A DNA stretch of 64,000 nucleotides from Streptomyces sp. A012304. GTDB lineage: Bacteria; Actinomycetota; Actinomycetes; Streptomycetales; Streptomycetaceae. Positions 35,393 to 44,280 of this stretch are shown one piece after another. The first letter of the stretch is position 1; each line of letters starts with the position of its first letter. The stretch covers positions 56,250 through 120,249 of the forward strand of contig NZ_BQUN01000112.1 of assembly GCF_026008495.1 (NCBI RefSeq), written 5' to 3'. Below the pieces are notes generated by a model. It saw only the letters and a list, made by a program, of their open reading frames with translations. It had not been told where the DNA came from and searched no databases. The translations under genes were made by a program, and so were the position numbers.

Positions 35393-36604
35393 ATGAACAC
35401 ACCCCGCGCCTTAATCGTCGGCATGGGTATCGGCGGCCTGGCAACGGCCATGCGCCTGCGCGAGATCGACTGGGAGCCCTTACTCGTCGAACGCGCCTCG
35501 CACAGGCGTCCCGCCGGATACTTCGTCGGCCTGTTCGAGACCGGCCGCGCCACCGCGCAGCGGATGGGCGTGCTCGATGCCATCGGCAACCGGGCGGGCG
35601 CCGACGGCATCACCTACGACATCGATCGCTCGGGCCGGCGCCGTCCCGGCATGGGATACGGCGACCTGCCCGGCGAGCCCCGCCTGATCCTGCGCGGCGA
35701 CATCGAGGCCGCCCTCTACGACGTCGTCGCTCCCCACATCGAGATCCGCTACGGCACCACACCGATCGCCATCGACGAACACCCCGACGCGGTGGACGTC
35801 ACGCTGCGCACCACCGCGGGCGACGAGGCCACCGAGACCACCGAGCGCTTCGACCTCGTGGTGGGCGCTGACGGCCTGCGCTCCACCGTGCGCCGCCTGG
35901 CCTTCGGCCCGGACCAGGAGTTCATGCGGCCGCTCGGCCACATCATCGGCGCCACGATCCTCAAGGAACCCGTGCCCGGCTACCGGCCCCAGGACGGTGT
36001 CGTCCTGGCCGAACCCGGCCGCTCCGCATGGACCTTCCCCTTCACCGACCATCAGCCCGGCCTGCTGTTCAACTACCGCACCGACGACGAGGACGCCCAG
36101 TTCCGCCGCCCGCCCATCGAGTCACTGCGCCGCGCCTTCGGCCCCGAACCGACCGGGCCCGTGCTGGAACACCTCCTTGAGCAGTTCGAGCAGGCCGACG
36201 ACTATCTCTTCGACTCCGTCCACCAGGTGGAGATGCCGACCTGGCACACCGACCGCGTCGTCCTGCTCGGCGACTCCGCATGGTGCCTGACCCTCTACTC
36301 CGGCATGGGCGCCTCAACCGCCCTGGCCGGCGCGGACCTGCTCGGCACCCTGCTGCAGCGAAGCCGCGGCAACACCGCCCGGGCCCTGCGCGAATGGGAC
36401 CAGCGGCTGCGCCCCTTCATGGCCCTCCAGCAGCGCACCGGCCGTACACAGGGCCTGACGATGTTCGTCCCGCAGAGCCGTCGGGACAAGGCTGTGCGGA
36501 CCTTCACCCAGGCACTGACGAGCCGTCCGGGCGGCAAGCGTGTGATGAAGACCCTGGCCGCCCGGCAGTTCAAGGAGAAGTCCATCGACATCGCCGCTGT
36601 CTGA
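35393..36604 (+). CDS. FAD-dependent monooxygenase (TetX/PhzS-like)
   Basis: 403 residues. FAD-binding VGMGIGGLATAMRLRE at about 9-24, DG motif VGADGLRSTVRR near 160 and GDSAWCLTLYSGMGAS near 290. Length and motifs fit single-component hydroxylases such as the tetracycline-inactivating TetX branch. GAGGAAAGAGA precedes the ATG. It is 49 bp after the MFS exporter and so under the same TetR. Could inactivate the exported compound or make a small metabolite; substrate cannot be deduced. Confidence 0.88.
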   Translation: MNTPRALIVGMGIGGLATAMRLREIDWEPLLVERASHRRPAGYFVGLFETGRATAQRMGVLDAIGNRAGADGITYDIDRSGRRRPGMGYGDLPGEPRLILRGDIEAALYDVVAPHIEIRYGTTPIAIDEHPDAVDVTLRTTAGDEATETTERFDLVVGADGLRSTVRRLAFGPDQEFMRPLGHIIGATILKEPVPGYRPQDGVVLAEPGRSAWTFPFTDHQPGLLFNYRTDDEDAQFRRPPIESLRRAFGPEPTGPVLEHLLEQFEQADDYLFDSVHQVEMPTWHTDRVVLLGDSAWCLTLYSGMGASTALAGADLLGTLLQRSRGNTARALREWDQRLRPFMALQQRTGRTQGLTMFVPQSRRDKAVRTFTQALTSRPGGKRVMKTLAARQFKEKSIDIAAV

Positions 36605-36678
36605 CCACGACCCCGACCGACGTCGGCTCAGTCCGTCCTCCCGGACGGCGACAGCCATCCCCCCCCACAGGAGACATG

Positions 36679-37530
36679 ATGACCACGACGCACCCCACAC
36701 TGATCAGCGCCGCCGATGAGCTCCCCGCCGACTCGTCCTACGCGACGGATTCCTGGTGGTTCACGGCCCGACTCCACGCCGGCGAGACCACCTTCTGGGT
36801 GAAGATCCACGCGATGACCCTGCAGGGCACCTGCCACAGCACCCTCGCACTGCTCCAGGAACCCGACGGCCACACCAGCGAGAAGCAGACGATCGAGGCC
36901 CTCGACGCCGTGTCGCTGTCCGCCGACTCCCTCCACATCCGGACATCGATCCTGGAGATGAGCGGGGACCTGGACGACCTGGAGATCACCGGCGCCACGG
37001 ACTCCGCGTCGGTCCACCTCACCCTTCGGCGTGACGAGCAGCCCGTGCTCTACAACGGTGGCTCCGGACTCTTTCCCTTCTTCGGTGGGACCACCGGGCA
37101 GTACGCATTGCCGGGCCTGACCTCGACAGGCACCATCACCGCCGAGGGCACCACGTACCACGTCAGCGGGCGCACCTGGTTCGACCGCCAGTGGAGCACC
37201 GCGAGCACCGAGCCCCCGCGTTTCACCTGGCTCGGACTCGACCTCGGCACCGGCCGGTACCTGAGTGTCTGGGACACGACGGGCGACGGCACTTCCTGGC
37301 TCACCGAGCTCAAGGCCGACGGCACGCACACCATCACCAGTGCCCGGCGCACCGACCGCGCCAACGGCGCATGGCGGCTGACCATCCCCGACCTCGACGC
37401 GTCCCTCGAGATCACCCACCGCGGGCTGCCGGGCTCCCATGACGGCCTCTACGCCGGTGTGTGCTCCGTCGCCGGAACACTCGCAGGCGAAGACATCGCC
37501 GGACACGGCTATACGGACGTCATCGGGTAA
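36679..37530 (+). CDS. AttH/CrtC-like lipocalin-fold protein
   Basis: 283 residues. Shows the two-part beta-barrel pattern of AttH/hydroxyneurosporene synthase (CrtC) proteins: an N-terminal part with WWFTARLHAGETTFWVKI and the diagnostic GRTWFDRQWS at about 172-181. Those families hydrate isoprenoids or bind hydrophobic compounds. Two in-frame ATGs occur; the second (36679) is at proper distance from AGGAG. Third gene after MFS and monooxygenase, ended by a strong hairpin. No signal peptide seen. Confidence 0.75.
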   Translation: MTTTHPTLISAADELPADSSYATDSWWFTARLHAGETTFWVKIHAMTLQGTCHSTLALLQEPDGHTSEKQTIEALDAVSLSADSLHIRTSILEMSGDLDDLEITGATDSASVHLTLRRDEQPVLYNGGSGLFPFFGGTTGQYALPGLTSTGTITAEGTTYHVSGRTWFDRQWSTASTEPPRFTWLGLDLGTGRYLSVWDTTGDGTSWLTELKADGTHTITSARRTDRANGAWRLTIPDLDASLEITHRGLPGSHDGLYAGVCSVAGTLAGEDIAGHGYTDVIG

Positions 37531-37541
37531 AGCCCTCTTCA

Positions 37542-37580
37542 CACATCCCCGGATGGACGATCCGCCCATCCGGGGATGTG
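37542..37580 (+). terminator. Factor-independent terminator hairpin
   Basis: A perfect 15-bp stem (CACATCCCCGGATGG and its complement) with a 9-base loop, 12 bp after the AttH/CrtC-like stop. It ends the TetR-controlled operon. Confidence 0.8.
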
Positions 37581-37827
37581 GCGGACCGCCCACATGAGGA
37601 ATCAGCGGATGCTGTGGTGCCTTCGCCGACGAGCGTCTGGCCGGTGAAGCCGGGTGAACCCGTTCAGGACCCCGAGCGCTCGGTAGGTCGGATCGTGGTC
37701 TTCGATGCGACCGAGACCGTGGTGGGCCGGCCTCGGCGGCCGGACGAGTGGCCCACCGACGGACGACAGGCGGGCGCGCGGCTGCGCGCCCGCCTTGGCC
37801 GACACCTCGGCGCTTGCCCAGCCGGGG

Positions 37828-38517
37828 TCAGGCGGTTTCGCGGGAGCCTTCCCGTTCGATGCCCAGTTGCTCGATGGCCGAGGTCATGTGTGTGTGCAGG
37901 ATCTCCCGGGCCGCCGTCGCGTCTCCGCGCGCGATCGCGTCGGCGATGGGGGAGTGGGAGGTCACGGACATGGCCACGTCCCGGCGTTCGCCGGCGGCGC
38001 TCATGATCACCACACGCATCGGTCCCTCGAGTTGCCGCCAGGTCTTGAGCAGGACCGAGTTCCCGGACAGCTCGCACAACAGCAGGTGGAAGCCGAGGTC
38101 GGCCTCGACCTTCGCTGCGAGGTCCGCGCCCGATTCGAAGGCGTCGTGGAGTCGTTCCAGGGCCTTGTGCAGCGCTTCGGCCGCTTCCTGTCTGTGCGGC
38201 GACGCGATGATCTGCGCCACCGCGAGTCCTTCCAGCGCCTCCCGGACCTGGAAGAGTTCCCGCACCTCGGTCGGCGTCAGCTGGGACACGCGCAGCATGC
38301 CCCGTGCCCCCGCGGTGACGAGCCCCTCCTGCTGGAGGTGGCGAAGGGCCTCCCGTACCGTGCCGCGGCTCACCGACAGGTGCTCGGCGATCTCCACCTC
38401 TCCGAGATGGTCGCCGGGGCGGTACTGGCCGGTGGTGATGGCCGTCCGCAAGGCCACGAGCGCCCGCTCCCGGAGGGTGGTCGAGCGGGTGAGACTGGAC
38501 AGCGCCTGACTGGACAT
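37828..38517 (-). CDS. GntR family regulator (FCD type)
   Basis: 229 residues from the ATG at 38517, which has GAAGGAG 9 bases upstream; an earlier ATG at 38541 has no ribosome site. Winged helix with GEVEIAEHLSVSRGTVREAL (about 39-58) and an FCD helical domain. Divergent from the MHS transporter; the 200-bp gap holds two related palindromes (38567-38588 and 38652-38669), so it most likely controls the transporter-transketolase-SDR operon. Confidence 0.92.
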   Translation of the reverse strand: MSSQALSSLTRSTTLRERALVALRTAITTGQYRPGDHLGEVEIAEHLSVSRGTVREALRHLQQEGLVTAGARGMLRVSQLTPTEVRELFQVREALEGLAVAQIIASPHRQEAAEALHKALERLHDAFESGADLAAKVEADLGFHLLLCELSGNSVLLKTWRQLEGPMRVVIMSAAGERRDVAMSVTSHSPIADAIARGDATAAREILHTHMTSAIEQLGIEREGSRETA

Positions 38518-38566
38518 GGTCGAACTCTCCTTCGACTCCATGAGTGATCAGAGTAGCCCGAATCGC

Positions 38567-38588
38567 TGCCGTCTGTTGACAGTCGGCA
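38567..38588. promoter_or_regulatory. GntR operator, proximal site
   Basis: An imperfect palindrome with core CTGTTGACAG flanked by TGCCG and CGGCA, just upstream of the GntR start. Core matches the distal site. Confidence 0.6.
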
Positions 38589-38651
38589 ATTGCGCGTCTG
38601 ATCTCCGCCGTAGGGCTTGACAGGTCTTGGCGTCGGCTTCAGCATCAACTC

Positions 38652-38669
38652 TCGACTGTTAACAGTCGA
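38652..38669. promoter_or_regulatory. GntR operator, distal site
   Basis: TCGACTGTTAACAGTCGA, a perfect 18-bp palindrome 54 bp before the transporter ATG, followed by a further half site GACAGCCGACAGT. A TTGACA at 38617-38622 could be the -35 of the transporter promoter. Confidence 0.75.
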
Positions 38670-38722
38670 CAGCCGACAGTGGGACCCGGGACGGTTTCCG
38701 CTCACGATCAAGGAGGATCGGC

Positions 38723-40075
38723 ATGGCTGAGTCCAAGGCGCCGGGCCAGGCGGCGCAGGGATCGCCCGAGCGTCTGCGAGTCGCCGTCGGGTGCGGTGTG
38801 GGCGCGACCATCGAGACGTACGACTTCATCGGCTTCGGTACGGCCGCGGCCCTCTACTTCGGGGACGTGTTCTTCCCGGACTCCGACCCGCTCTCCGCCA
38901 CCCTGCTGTCCTTCGCGACCCTGGGGATCGGCTTCGCGGCACGCCCGCTGGGCGGCATCATCGCCGGCCACCTCGGAGACCGCATCGGCCGCAAACCCGT
39001 ACTGGTCGGGTCCCTGCTGCTCATGGGCATCGCGACCGTGCTGATCGGGTGTCTGCCCACCTATCAGATGGTCGGGATCTGGGCGCCGATCCTGCTGGTG
39101 GCCGTCCGGGTGGTCCAGGGGCTCGCCTTCGGCGCCGAGTGGGGCGGCGCCATCCTGATGACCTTCGAGCACGCCCCCTGGAAACGGCGCGGTCTGTACA
39201 CGGGCATCACCCAGGCCGGCTTCCCGGTCGGTCTGCTGCTCGCCAATCTCGCCTTCCTGTTCAGCAGGCACACCCTGGACGACACCTGGGCCTGGCGTGT
39301 GCCGTTCCTGCTCAGCGCCGTCCTGATCGCCGTGGGCATCTTCATCCGGCTCAAGATCGACGAATCACCCCAGTTCGAGGCGCTCAAGGAGTCCGGCGAG
39401 GTCGTCAAGAACCCGCTGCTGGAGGTGATCCGGGAGGACTGGCGCAACGTACTGCGGGCGTTCTGTCTGCGCATCACGGAAACCGCCGGATACGCCGTGT
39501 CGGTCACCTTCGTCCTGTCCTACCTGGACGACGGCGACGCCCCCGACGTCACCAGCACCACCACGCTCACCGCTCTGGTGACCGCCGCGGCCGTAGGCAT
39601 CGCCGCCACCACGCTCTGGGGGCACCTGTCGGACCGGGTCGGCCGCCGCCCGGTGTACCTGCTGGGCTGCGCGGTGAGTCTCGCCTGGGGCATCCCGCTC
39701 TTCCTGCTCGTCAACACCGAAGCCGCCGCACTCATCCTGCTCGCCTTCCTGATCAGCTACGCCGTCTGCCAGAACTCGCTGGCCGGCGTCCAAGGGGCCT
39801 GGTTCTGCGAGCTGTTCGCCACCAGGACCCGCACCGCAGGAACGTCCCTGGCCTACCAGCTGTCCGCGGTGGTCTCCGGATTCACGCCCATGATCGCCAC
39901 GGCGCTCTACTCCGCCACCGGATGGACCGGCCCCGCGGTCCTCTTCACCTGCTACGGGTTGCTGGGCCTCGTGGCGACGCTGGTGACACGCGAGACATGG
40001 GGCCCGGAACAGCGCCGGGAAGCGGACAGGGCCATGACCGCTCCCACCACACCCGCCCTGCCCACCGCTCACTGA
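38723..40075 (+). CDS. MHS family (metabolite:H+ symporter) MFS transporter
   Basis: 450 residues, 12 hydrophobic segments. MHS hallmarks: GCGVGATIETYDFIGFGTAA at the start, GHLGDRIGRKP in loop 2-3 and RVVQGLAFGAEWGGA in TM4. Family members take up shikimate, dicarboxylates, 2-oxo acids or small sugar acids. AAGGAGGATC precedes the ATG. It starts the GntR-controlled operon, so it probably imports the compound used by the transketolase/SDR enzymes downstream. Confidence 0.92.
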   Translation: MAESKAPGQAAQGSPERLRVAVGCGVGATIETYDFIGFGTAAALYFGDVFFPDSDPLSATLLSFATLGIGFAARPLGGIIAGHLGDRIGRKPVLVGSLLLMGIATVLIGCLPTYQMVGIWAPILLVAVRVVQGLAFGAEWGGAILMTFEHAPWKRRGLYTGITQAGFPVGLLLANLAFLFSRHTLDDTWAWRVPFLLSAVLIAVGIFIRLKIDESPQFEALKESGEVVKNPLLEVIREDWRNVLRAFCLRITETAGYAVSVTFVLSYLDDGDAPDVTSTTTLTALVTAAAVGIAATTLWGHLSDRVGRRPVYLLGCAVSLAWGIPLFLLVNTEAAALILLAFLISYAVCQNSLAGVQGAWFCELFATRTRTAGTSLAYQLSAVVSGFTPMIATALYSATGWTGPAVLFTCYGLLGLVATLVTRETWGPEQRREADRAMTAPTTPALPTAH

Positions 40076-40095
40076 CAGAGATGAGGATCAACGTG

Positions 40096-40986
40096 ATGTC
40101 CACCCCGGCACCCGAGACGGTGGTGTCGCCGACCCGGCGTATCAGCTCCCTGAAGGACTCCGCCCACCGCATCCGTATGCACGCGCTGGACATGGGCGAG
40201 ACCCAGGGCCAGGGCTACATCGGGCAGGCGCTGGGCGTGGCCGACATCCTGGCCGTCGTCTACCAGGACGTCCTCAACCACCGGCCCGCCGAGCCGGACT
40301 GGCCGCAGCGCGACCGGTTCCTGCTGTCGATCGGCCACTACGCCATCGCCCTGTACGCGGCACTCGCCGAGGCCGGCGTACTGGACGTCGGTGAACTCGC
40401 CACCTACGGCAGCGACGACTCACGCCTGCCCATGTCCGGCATGGCCTCCTACACACCCGGCATGGAGATCTCCGGCGGCTCCCTCGGCCACGGTCTCGGC
40501 GTCGCCACCGGCATGGCGCTCGGCCTCCGTCACCAAGGCAGCGACGCACGCGTCTACAACCTGCTCTCCGACGGCGAGTTGGACGAGGGCTCCACCTGGG
40601 AGGCGGCCCTCGCCTGCGCCCACCACGGCCTGGACAACGTCACCGCCATCGTCGACGTCAACGCCCTCCAGGCGGACGGCCCCACCAAGGGCGTACTGCG
40701 CACCGAGCCGGTCACGGCCAAGTGGGAGGCGTTCGGCTGGCACGCGATCCGCGTGGACGGCAACGACATCGAGGCACTCGTCGCCGCCTTCGACGACCTG
40801 CGCGGCCACCGCGGTTCACCGGCCGTGCTGATCTGCGACACCCGGATCGGATGCGGCGTACCCATGCTGGAGACCCGGGAGAAGGCGCACTTCATGCGGG
40901 TCGAGGAACACGAATGGCAACTGGCCCGTGAGCAGTTGACGGAGCGTCACTACGCGGCCGCCCAGAAGGAGGGAACCGTTCGATGA
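40096..40986 (+). CDS. Transketolase, N-terminal (TPP-binding) subunit
   Basis: 296 residues from the ATG at 40096 (GAGGA 8 bases upstream; an ATG at 40081 is the alternative). ThDP-binding half of a split transketolase: HALDMGETQGQGYIGQALG, SGGSLGHGLGVATGMALG, and the ThDP/Mg loop SDGELDEGSTWEAAL with Asn in DVNALQADG. The usual GDG is SDG here. Works with the C-terminal subunit encoded with a 4-base overlap. Split transketolases near dedicated transporters often serve special sugars rather than the pentose phosphate pathway. Confidence 0.92.
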   Translation: MSTPAPETVVSPTRRISSLKDSAHRIRMHALDMGETQGQGYIGQALGVADILAVVYQDVLNHRPAEPDWPQRDRFLLSIGHYAIALYAALAEAGVLDVGELATYGSDDSRLPMSGMASYTPGMEISGGSLGHGLGVATGMALGLRHQGSDARVYNLLSDGELDEGSTWEAALACAHHGLDNVTAIVDVNALQADGPTKGVLRTEPVTAKWEAFGWHAIRVDGNDIEALVAAFDDLRGHRGSPAVLICDTRIGCGVPMLETREKAHFMRVEEHEWQLAREQLTERHYAAAQKEGTVR

Positions 40987-41975
40987 ACACCAGGGCCCCG
41001 CAACGCAGGCTCACCACCTCCGCGATGATCGCCTCCATCGCCGAAGAGGGCCAGCGCACCACCAAGGCACCCTTCGGGCACGCCCTGGCCCGGCTCGCCG
41101 ACGAACGCCCCGACGTGGTCGGCCTCTCCGCCGACCTGGCCAAGTACACCGACATGCACGTCTTCCGCGAGGCCCACCCCGACCGCTTCTTCCAGATGGG
41201 CATGGCGGAACAGGTGATGCTGGGCGCGGCAGCGGGCCTGGCCGAGGTCGGCCTGACGCCCTTCGCCTCCACCTACTCCGTCTTCGCCACCCGCCGCGCC
41301 TACGACTTCCTCTGCCTCGACATCGCCGAGCCGCAGCTGGGCGTCAACGTCATCGGCGCCCTGCCCGGCCTGACCACCGGCTACGGTCCCAGCCACCAGG
41401 CGACCGAAGACCTGGCCATCCTGCGCGGCATGCCCGGCCTGACCATCGTGGACCCCGCGGACTCGATCGACATCGAACAGGCCGTGCCGGCCCTGGCCGC
41501 GCACCCCGGCCCCACCTACATGCGGCTGCTGCGCGGAGCCGTCCCCACGGTCCTGGACGAGTACGACTACCGGTTCGAACTCGGCAAGGCTGCCCTGCTG
41601 CGCGGCGGACGCGACGTGCTGTTCGTCTCCACCGGCCTGATGACGGTACGGGCCCTGACCGCGGCCGAGGAACTCGCGGCCGACCACGTCGACGTCGCCG
41701 TCCTCCACGTGCCGACGATCAAACCGTTCGACCGCGAGACAGTGCTGCGGGAGACGGCGGGGGGACGCCTGGTGGTGACGTTGGAGAACCACAGCGTCGT
41801 GGGAGGCCTCGCCGAATCCGTTGCCTCCTGCCTCGCCTTCGCCCAGCAGACGGCACGCATCGTCCCGATCGGGCTGCCGGACGAATTCCTCGCCGCAGGC
41901 GCGCTGCCGACGCTCCACGACCGCTACGGCCTCTCCGTCGCGGCGATCAAGGAACGCGTCCGCGGCGAACTCTGA
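40983..41975 (+). CDS. Transketolase, C-terminal subunit
   Basis: 330 residues: pyrimidine-binding domain with the catalytic glutamate in FQMGMAEQVMLGAAAG (about 77-80) and a C-terminal regulatory domain (about 190-325). Start overlaps the N-terminal subunit stop (ATGA), ensuring equal synthesis. Together they transfer a two-carbon ketol unit. In the absence of a kinase in the operon, the donor may be an already phosphorylated or non-phosphorylated ketose. Confidence 0.92.
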   Translation: MNTRAPQRRLTTSAMIASIAEEGQRTTKAPFGHALARLADERPDVVGLSADLAKYTDMHVFREAHPDRFFQMGMAEQVMLGAAAGLAEVGLTPFASTYSVFATRRAYDFLCLDIAEPQLGVNVIGALPGLTTGYGPSHQATEDLAILRGMPGLTIVDPADSIDIEQAVPALAAHPGPTYMRLLRGAVPTVLDEYDYRFELGKAALLRGGRDVLFVSTGLMTVRALTAAEELAADHVDVAVLHVPTIKPFDRETVLRETAGGRLVVTLENHSVVGGLAESVASCLAFAQQTARIVPIGLPDEFLAAGALPTLHDRYGLSVAAIKERVRGEL

Positions 41976-42014
41976 TCCCCGTCACCTCCTCCCCTCACTC
42001 CTCAGGAGCACGCC

Positions 42015-42782
42015 ATGGCCACCCCCTCCACCCCTCGCACCGCCGTCATCACCGGCGCGGGCTCCCGCCGCGGCATCGGACGTGCCACGGCGCACGCCCT
42101 GGCCGTTGCCGGCTACCACATCGCCGTCCTCGACCTGGACAAGGAGGCCGCGGAGGACACCGCCCGGGAAGTCGCAGCCCGGCACGGCGTGGAGGCCCTG
42201 GGCCTCGCGGCGGACATCACCGAGCCCGACGCCGTCGACGCCGCGATCGGGGAGATCGAGGCGGCACTCCCACCGATCGGCGCCCTGGTCAACAACGCGG
42301 GAATCACGTCCCCGACCCGCTTCCTCGACGTCGCGCCCGCCGAGTGGGACCGGATCTTCGAGGTCAACGTCCGCGGGAGCTTCCTGGTCACCCACCGCGT
42401 GGCTGCCGGGATGGCCGAGCGCGGGTTCGGCCGCATCGTCTTCCTGTCGTCCGTCTCGGCCGAGCGCGGAGGCGGGGTGTTCGGCGGAGTGGCCTACTCG
42501 GCGGCCAAGGCCGCCCTCCTGGGCTTCGCCCGGGCCCTCGCCCGCGAACTCGGCCCGTCCGGAATCACGGTCAACTCCGTCGCCCCCGGCCTGATCGACA
42601 CCGACATCACGCAGGGGAAGCTGGACGAGGAGCGCAAGGCAGCGATGATCGCGGATGTTCCGGTCCGCCGCATCGGCGAGGTCGAGGACGTGGCCGACGT
42701 CATCGCCTTCCTGGCCCGGCCGGAGGCCGGCTACCTCACCGGCGTGACGTACGACGTCAACGGAGGGTCCCACATGCACTGA
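42015..42782 (+). CDS. Short-chain dehydrogenase/reductase
   Basis: 255 residues, classical SDR. Cofactor motif TGAGSRRGIG at about 14-23 (one residue longer than usual), NNAG near 92, Ser in FLSSVSAERGG near 143, and YSAAKAAL near 160. Similar enzymes oxidise polyols, sugars or 3-hydroxyacyl compounds. 39 bp after the transketolase genes, with CAGGAG before the ATG. In this operon it probably makes the ketose substrate of the split transketolase. The antisense strand is open from the neighbouring TetR gene through this gene. Confidence 0.92.
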   Translation: MATPSTPRTAVITGAGSRRGIGRATAHALAVAGYHIAVLDLDKEAAEDTAREVAARHGVEALGLAADITEPDAVDAAIGEIEAALPPIGALVNNAGITSPTRFLDVAPAEWDRIFEVNVRGSFLVTHRVAAGMAERGFGRIVFLSSVSAERGGGVFGGVAYSAAKAALLGFARALARELGPSGITVNSVAPGLIDTDITQGKLDEERKAAMIADVPVRRIGEVEDVADVIAFLARPEAGYLTGVTYDVNGGSHMH

Positions 42783-43028
42783 CCGAGCCCCGGCCGGGAC
42801 ACGAAGAGGCAACATCACCAACTGGACCACTCCGACGTCGACAAGGCCCCACAGGGGATCGCCACCGCAACCCCTCGCGTCCCCGCAGCTGCTCCCTCGT
42901 CCTCTCCGGCGGCAGCCGCGTCCTCTGTCTGTTGCCGCCGTCTGAGGCCGGGAGCTCGGCTCCGCACGGCGTAAAGGCCCAGGTCTCCGGCCTGGGGCTC
43001 TACGTGCCGGAGATGTCTGCCGGTCCGT

Positions 43029-43610
43029 CGTTCTCGGCAGCCAGGGGGCCAGTGCGGCGTCGACCTCGCCCGCAACGGTGTCGTCCTCCAGCCGTTCGCC
43101 GAACATGGAGCGGCGGAAGAACAGGGGGCCGACGATGCGGGCCATGAGCTGCCTGGCATGTACCTGGACACCGGGGCGGAGTTCGCCGCGCAGGACGGCG
43201 GCCGTGAGCGCGTCCCTGAAGTGCTGGTCGGCTCGGCCGAACACGTCCTCGCGGATGCGCTGTGCGTTCTCGTCGCGCCCGGCTCGTTCGACGACGGTGG
43301 CCATGATGGTTGCGGAGGCCGGCTGGTTGAGCCAGTCGGCCTGCCGTTGGAGCTGGGCCGTCAACTGGTCGCGGATCGGGCTGTCGTCGAAGGCGAGAAG
43401 CGGGCGGACGCTGTCAGTGAGTGTGTCGATGAGGAGGGTCTGCTGGTCGGGCCAGTGCCGGTAGACGGTGGCGCGGCCGATTCCGGCACGTCGGGCGACA
43501 GCGGCGTGGGTGACGTTTTCGGGGCCGCCTTCGGCAAGGAGTTCGGTGGCGGCGGCCAGGGCGGCGGCGCGGCTGCGCAGGGCGCGGGGGTCGTCGTTGG
43601 TCCGGGGCAT
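43029..43610 (-). CDS. TetR family regulator, paralogue A, with lost stop codon
   Basis: 194 residues of clear homology starting MPRTNDDPRALRSRAAALAA and ending APWLPRT. It is closely similar over its whole length to paralogue B at 44281-44865, which stops right after APWLPNA. Here there is no stop at that point: the frame stays open to 41982, antisense to the SDR gene, so the actual product could be about 542 residues with an artificial tail. Helix-turn-helix VARRAGIGRATVYRHWP at about 38-54. A TetR promoter/operator copy lies immediately upstream. Confidence 0.75.
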
Positions 43611-43633
43611 CGGGCACCTCTTCCATGAATCTC

Positions 43634-43680
43634 CGAGACGGTTTGACTCATACATTCCTTCGATACATACTGTCTCACAG
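43634..43680 (+). promoter_or_regulatory. TetR-type promoter/operator, copy 2
   Basis: GAGAC (43635) and GTCTCACAG (to 43680) flank TTGACT-N17-CATACT. It lies in the divergent gap between TetR paralogue A and the shortened DUF1269-like gene; the promoter points to the latter. Confidence 0.75.
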
Positions 43681-43763
43681 TTGATCGGACACGCGCCTGG
43701 CCGATCGAGCACGCCAGCCGCAGATCCGCCGTGGGTCTGCCGCAGGGTCCGAGGAGACGGTTC

Positions 43764-44240
43764 ATGCCCCAGAACGAGAACGTCATCACTCTTCGCTTCA
43801 CCGACCGAGCCGCCGCCTACCAGGCGCTCAGCGGACTGAAGTACCTCAACGCCGCCAACGCCGAGGTCCGTGGCGCCGTGCTGATCGAGCGCCTGGAGGG
43901 CGGCGCGGTGCGCGTCACCGAGGGGGTGCACGGCGTGGCGGGGCGGGACGCGGGGGCCGATGTCTGCCTCGCGCAGGCCCCGACCGACGGCGCGGTCGTC
44001 CTCGCCGACGTCTGCGAAGTCGGCACCGACACCATGGACATGCTGGCGCTGTGGTACGGCGCAGTCCTGAAGCGCCTCCCGGCCGCCGACTCCGTACGCG
44101 GTGGGCTGCAAGCGGTGGCAGGGGCCGCCGACGGCATCGCGGACAGAGAAGGGGCGGGCCGGCGCGACGGCGGGCGTGCCGAAGTCGTGGGGAGGTCCTC
44201 CGACGGCGTCGCGGTGCTGAGGCGGATGAGCGCCGCGTAG
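43764..44240 (+). CDS. DUF1269-like protein lacking the glycine-zipper segment
   Basis: 158 residues; GAGGAGA lies 7 bases before the ATG. The first 55 residues match the protein at 32180 almost position for position (RFTDRAAAYQALSGLKYL, VRGAVLIERLEGG). The hydrophobic glycine-rich segment of about 43 residues is missing, and homology resumes at GAVVLADV...DMLALWYGAVLKRLP. The C-terminal charged helix is also altered. It is probably soluble, unlike its paralogue, and may be a decaying or specialised form. Same promoter type as the 32180 gene. Confidence 0.75.
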   Translation: MPQNENVITLRFTDRAAAYQALSGLKYLNAANAEVRGAVLIERLEGGAVRVTEGVHGVAGRDAGADVCLAQAPTDGAVVLADVCEVGTDTMDMLALWYGAVLKRLPAADSVRGGLQAVAGAADGIADREGAGRRDGGRAEVVGRSSDGVAVLRRMSAA

Positions 44241-44280
44241 CCGGGCACGGTGACTGACGGCATCGTCCAGCGTTGGTCGG

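Noticed and set aside
38791..40986. A 731-codon frame fusing MHS transporter antiframe sequence to transketolase
   Set aside because: Only the part from about 40096 is real; upstream it is an out-of-frame reading of the transporter gene, and there is a ribosome site before 40096.
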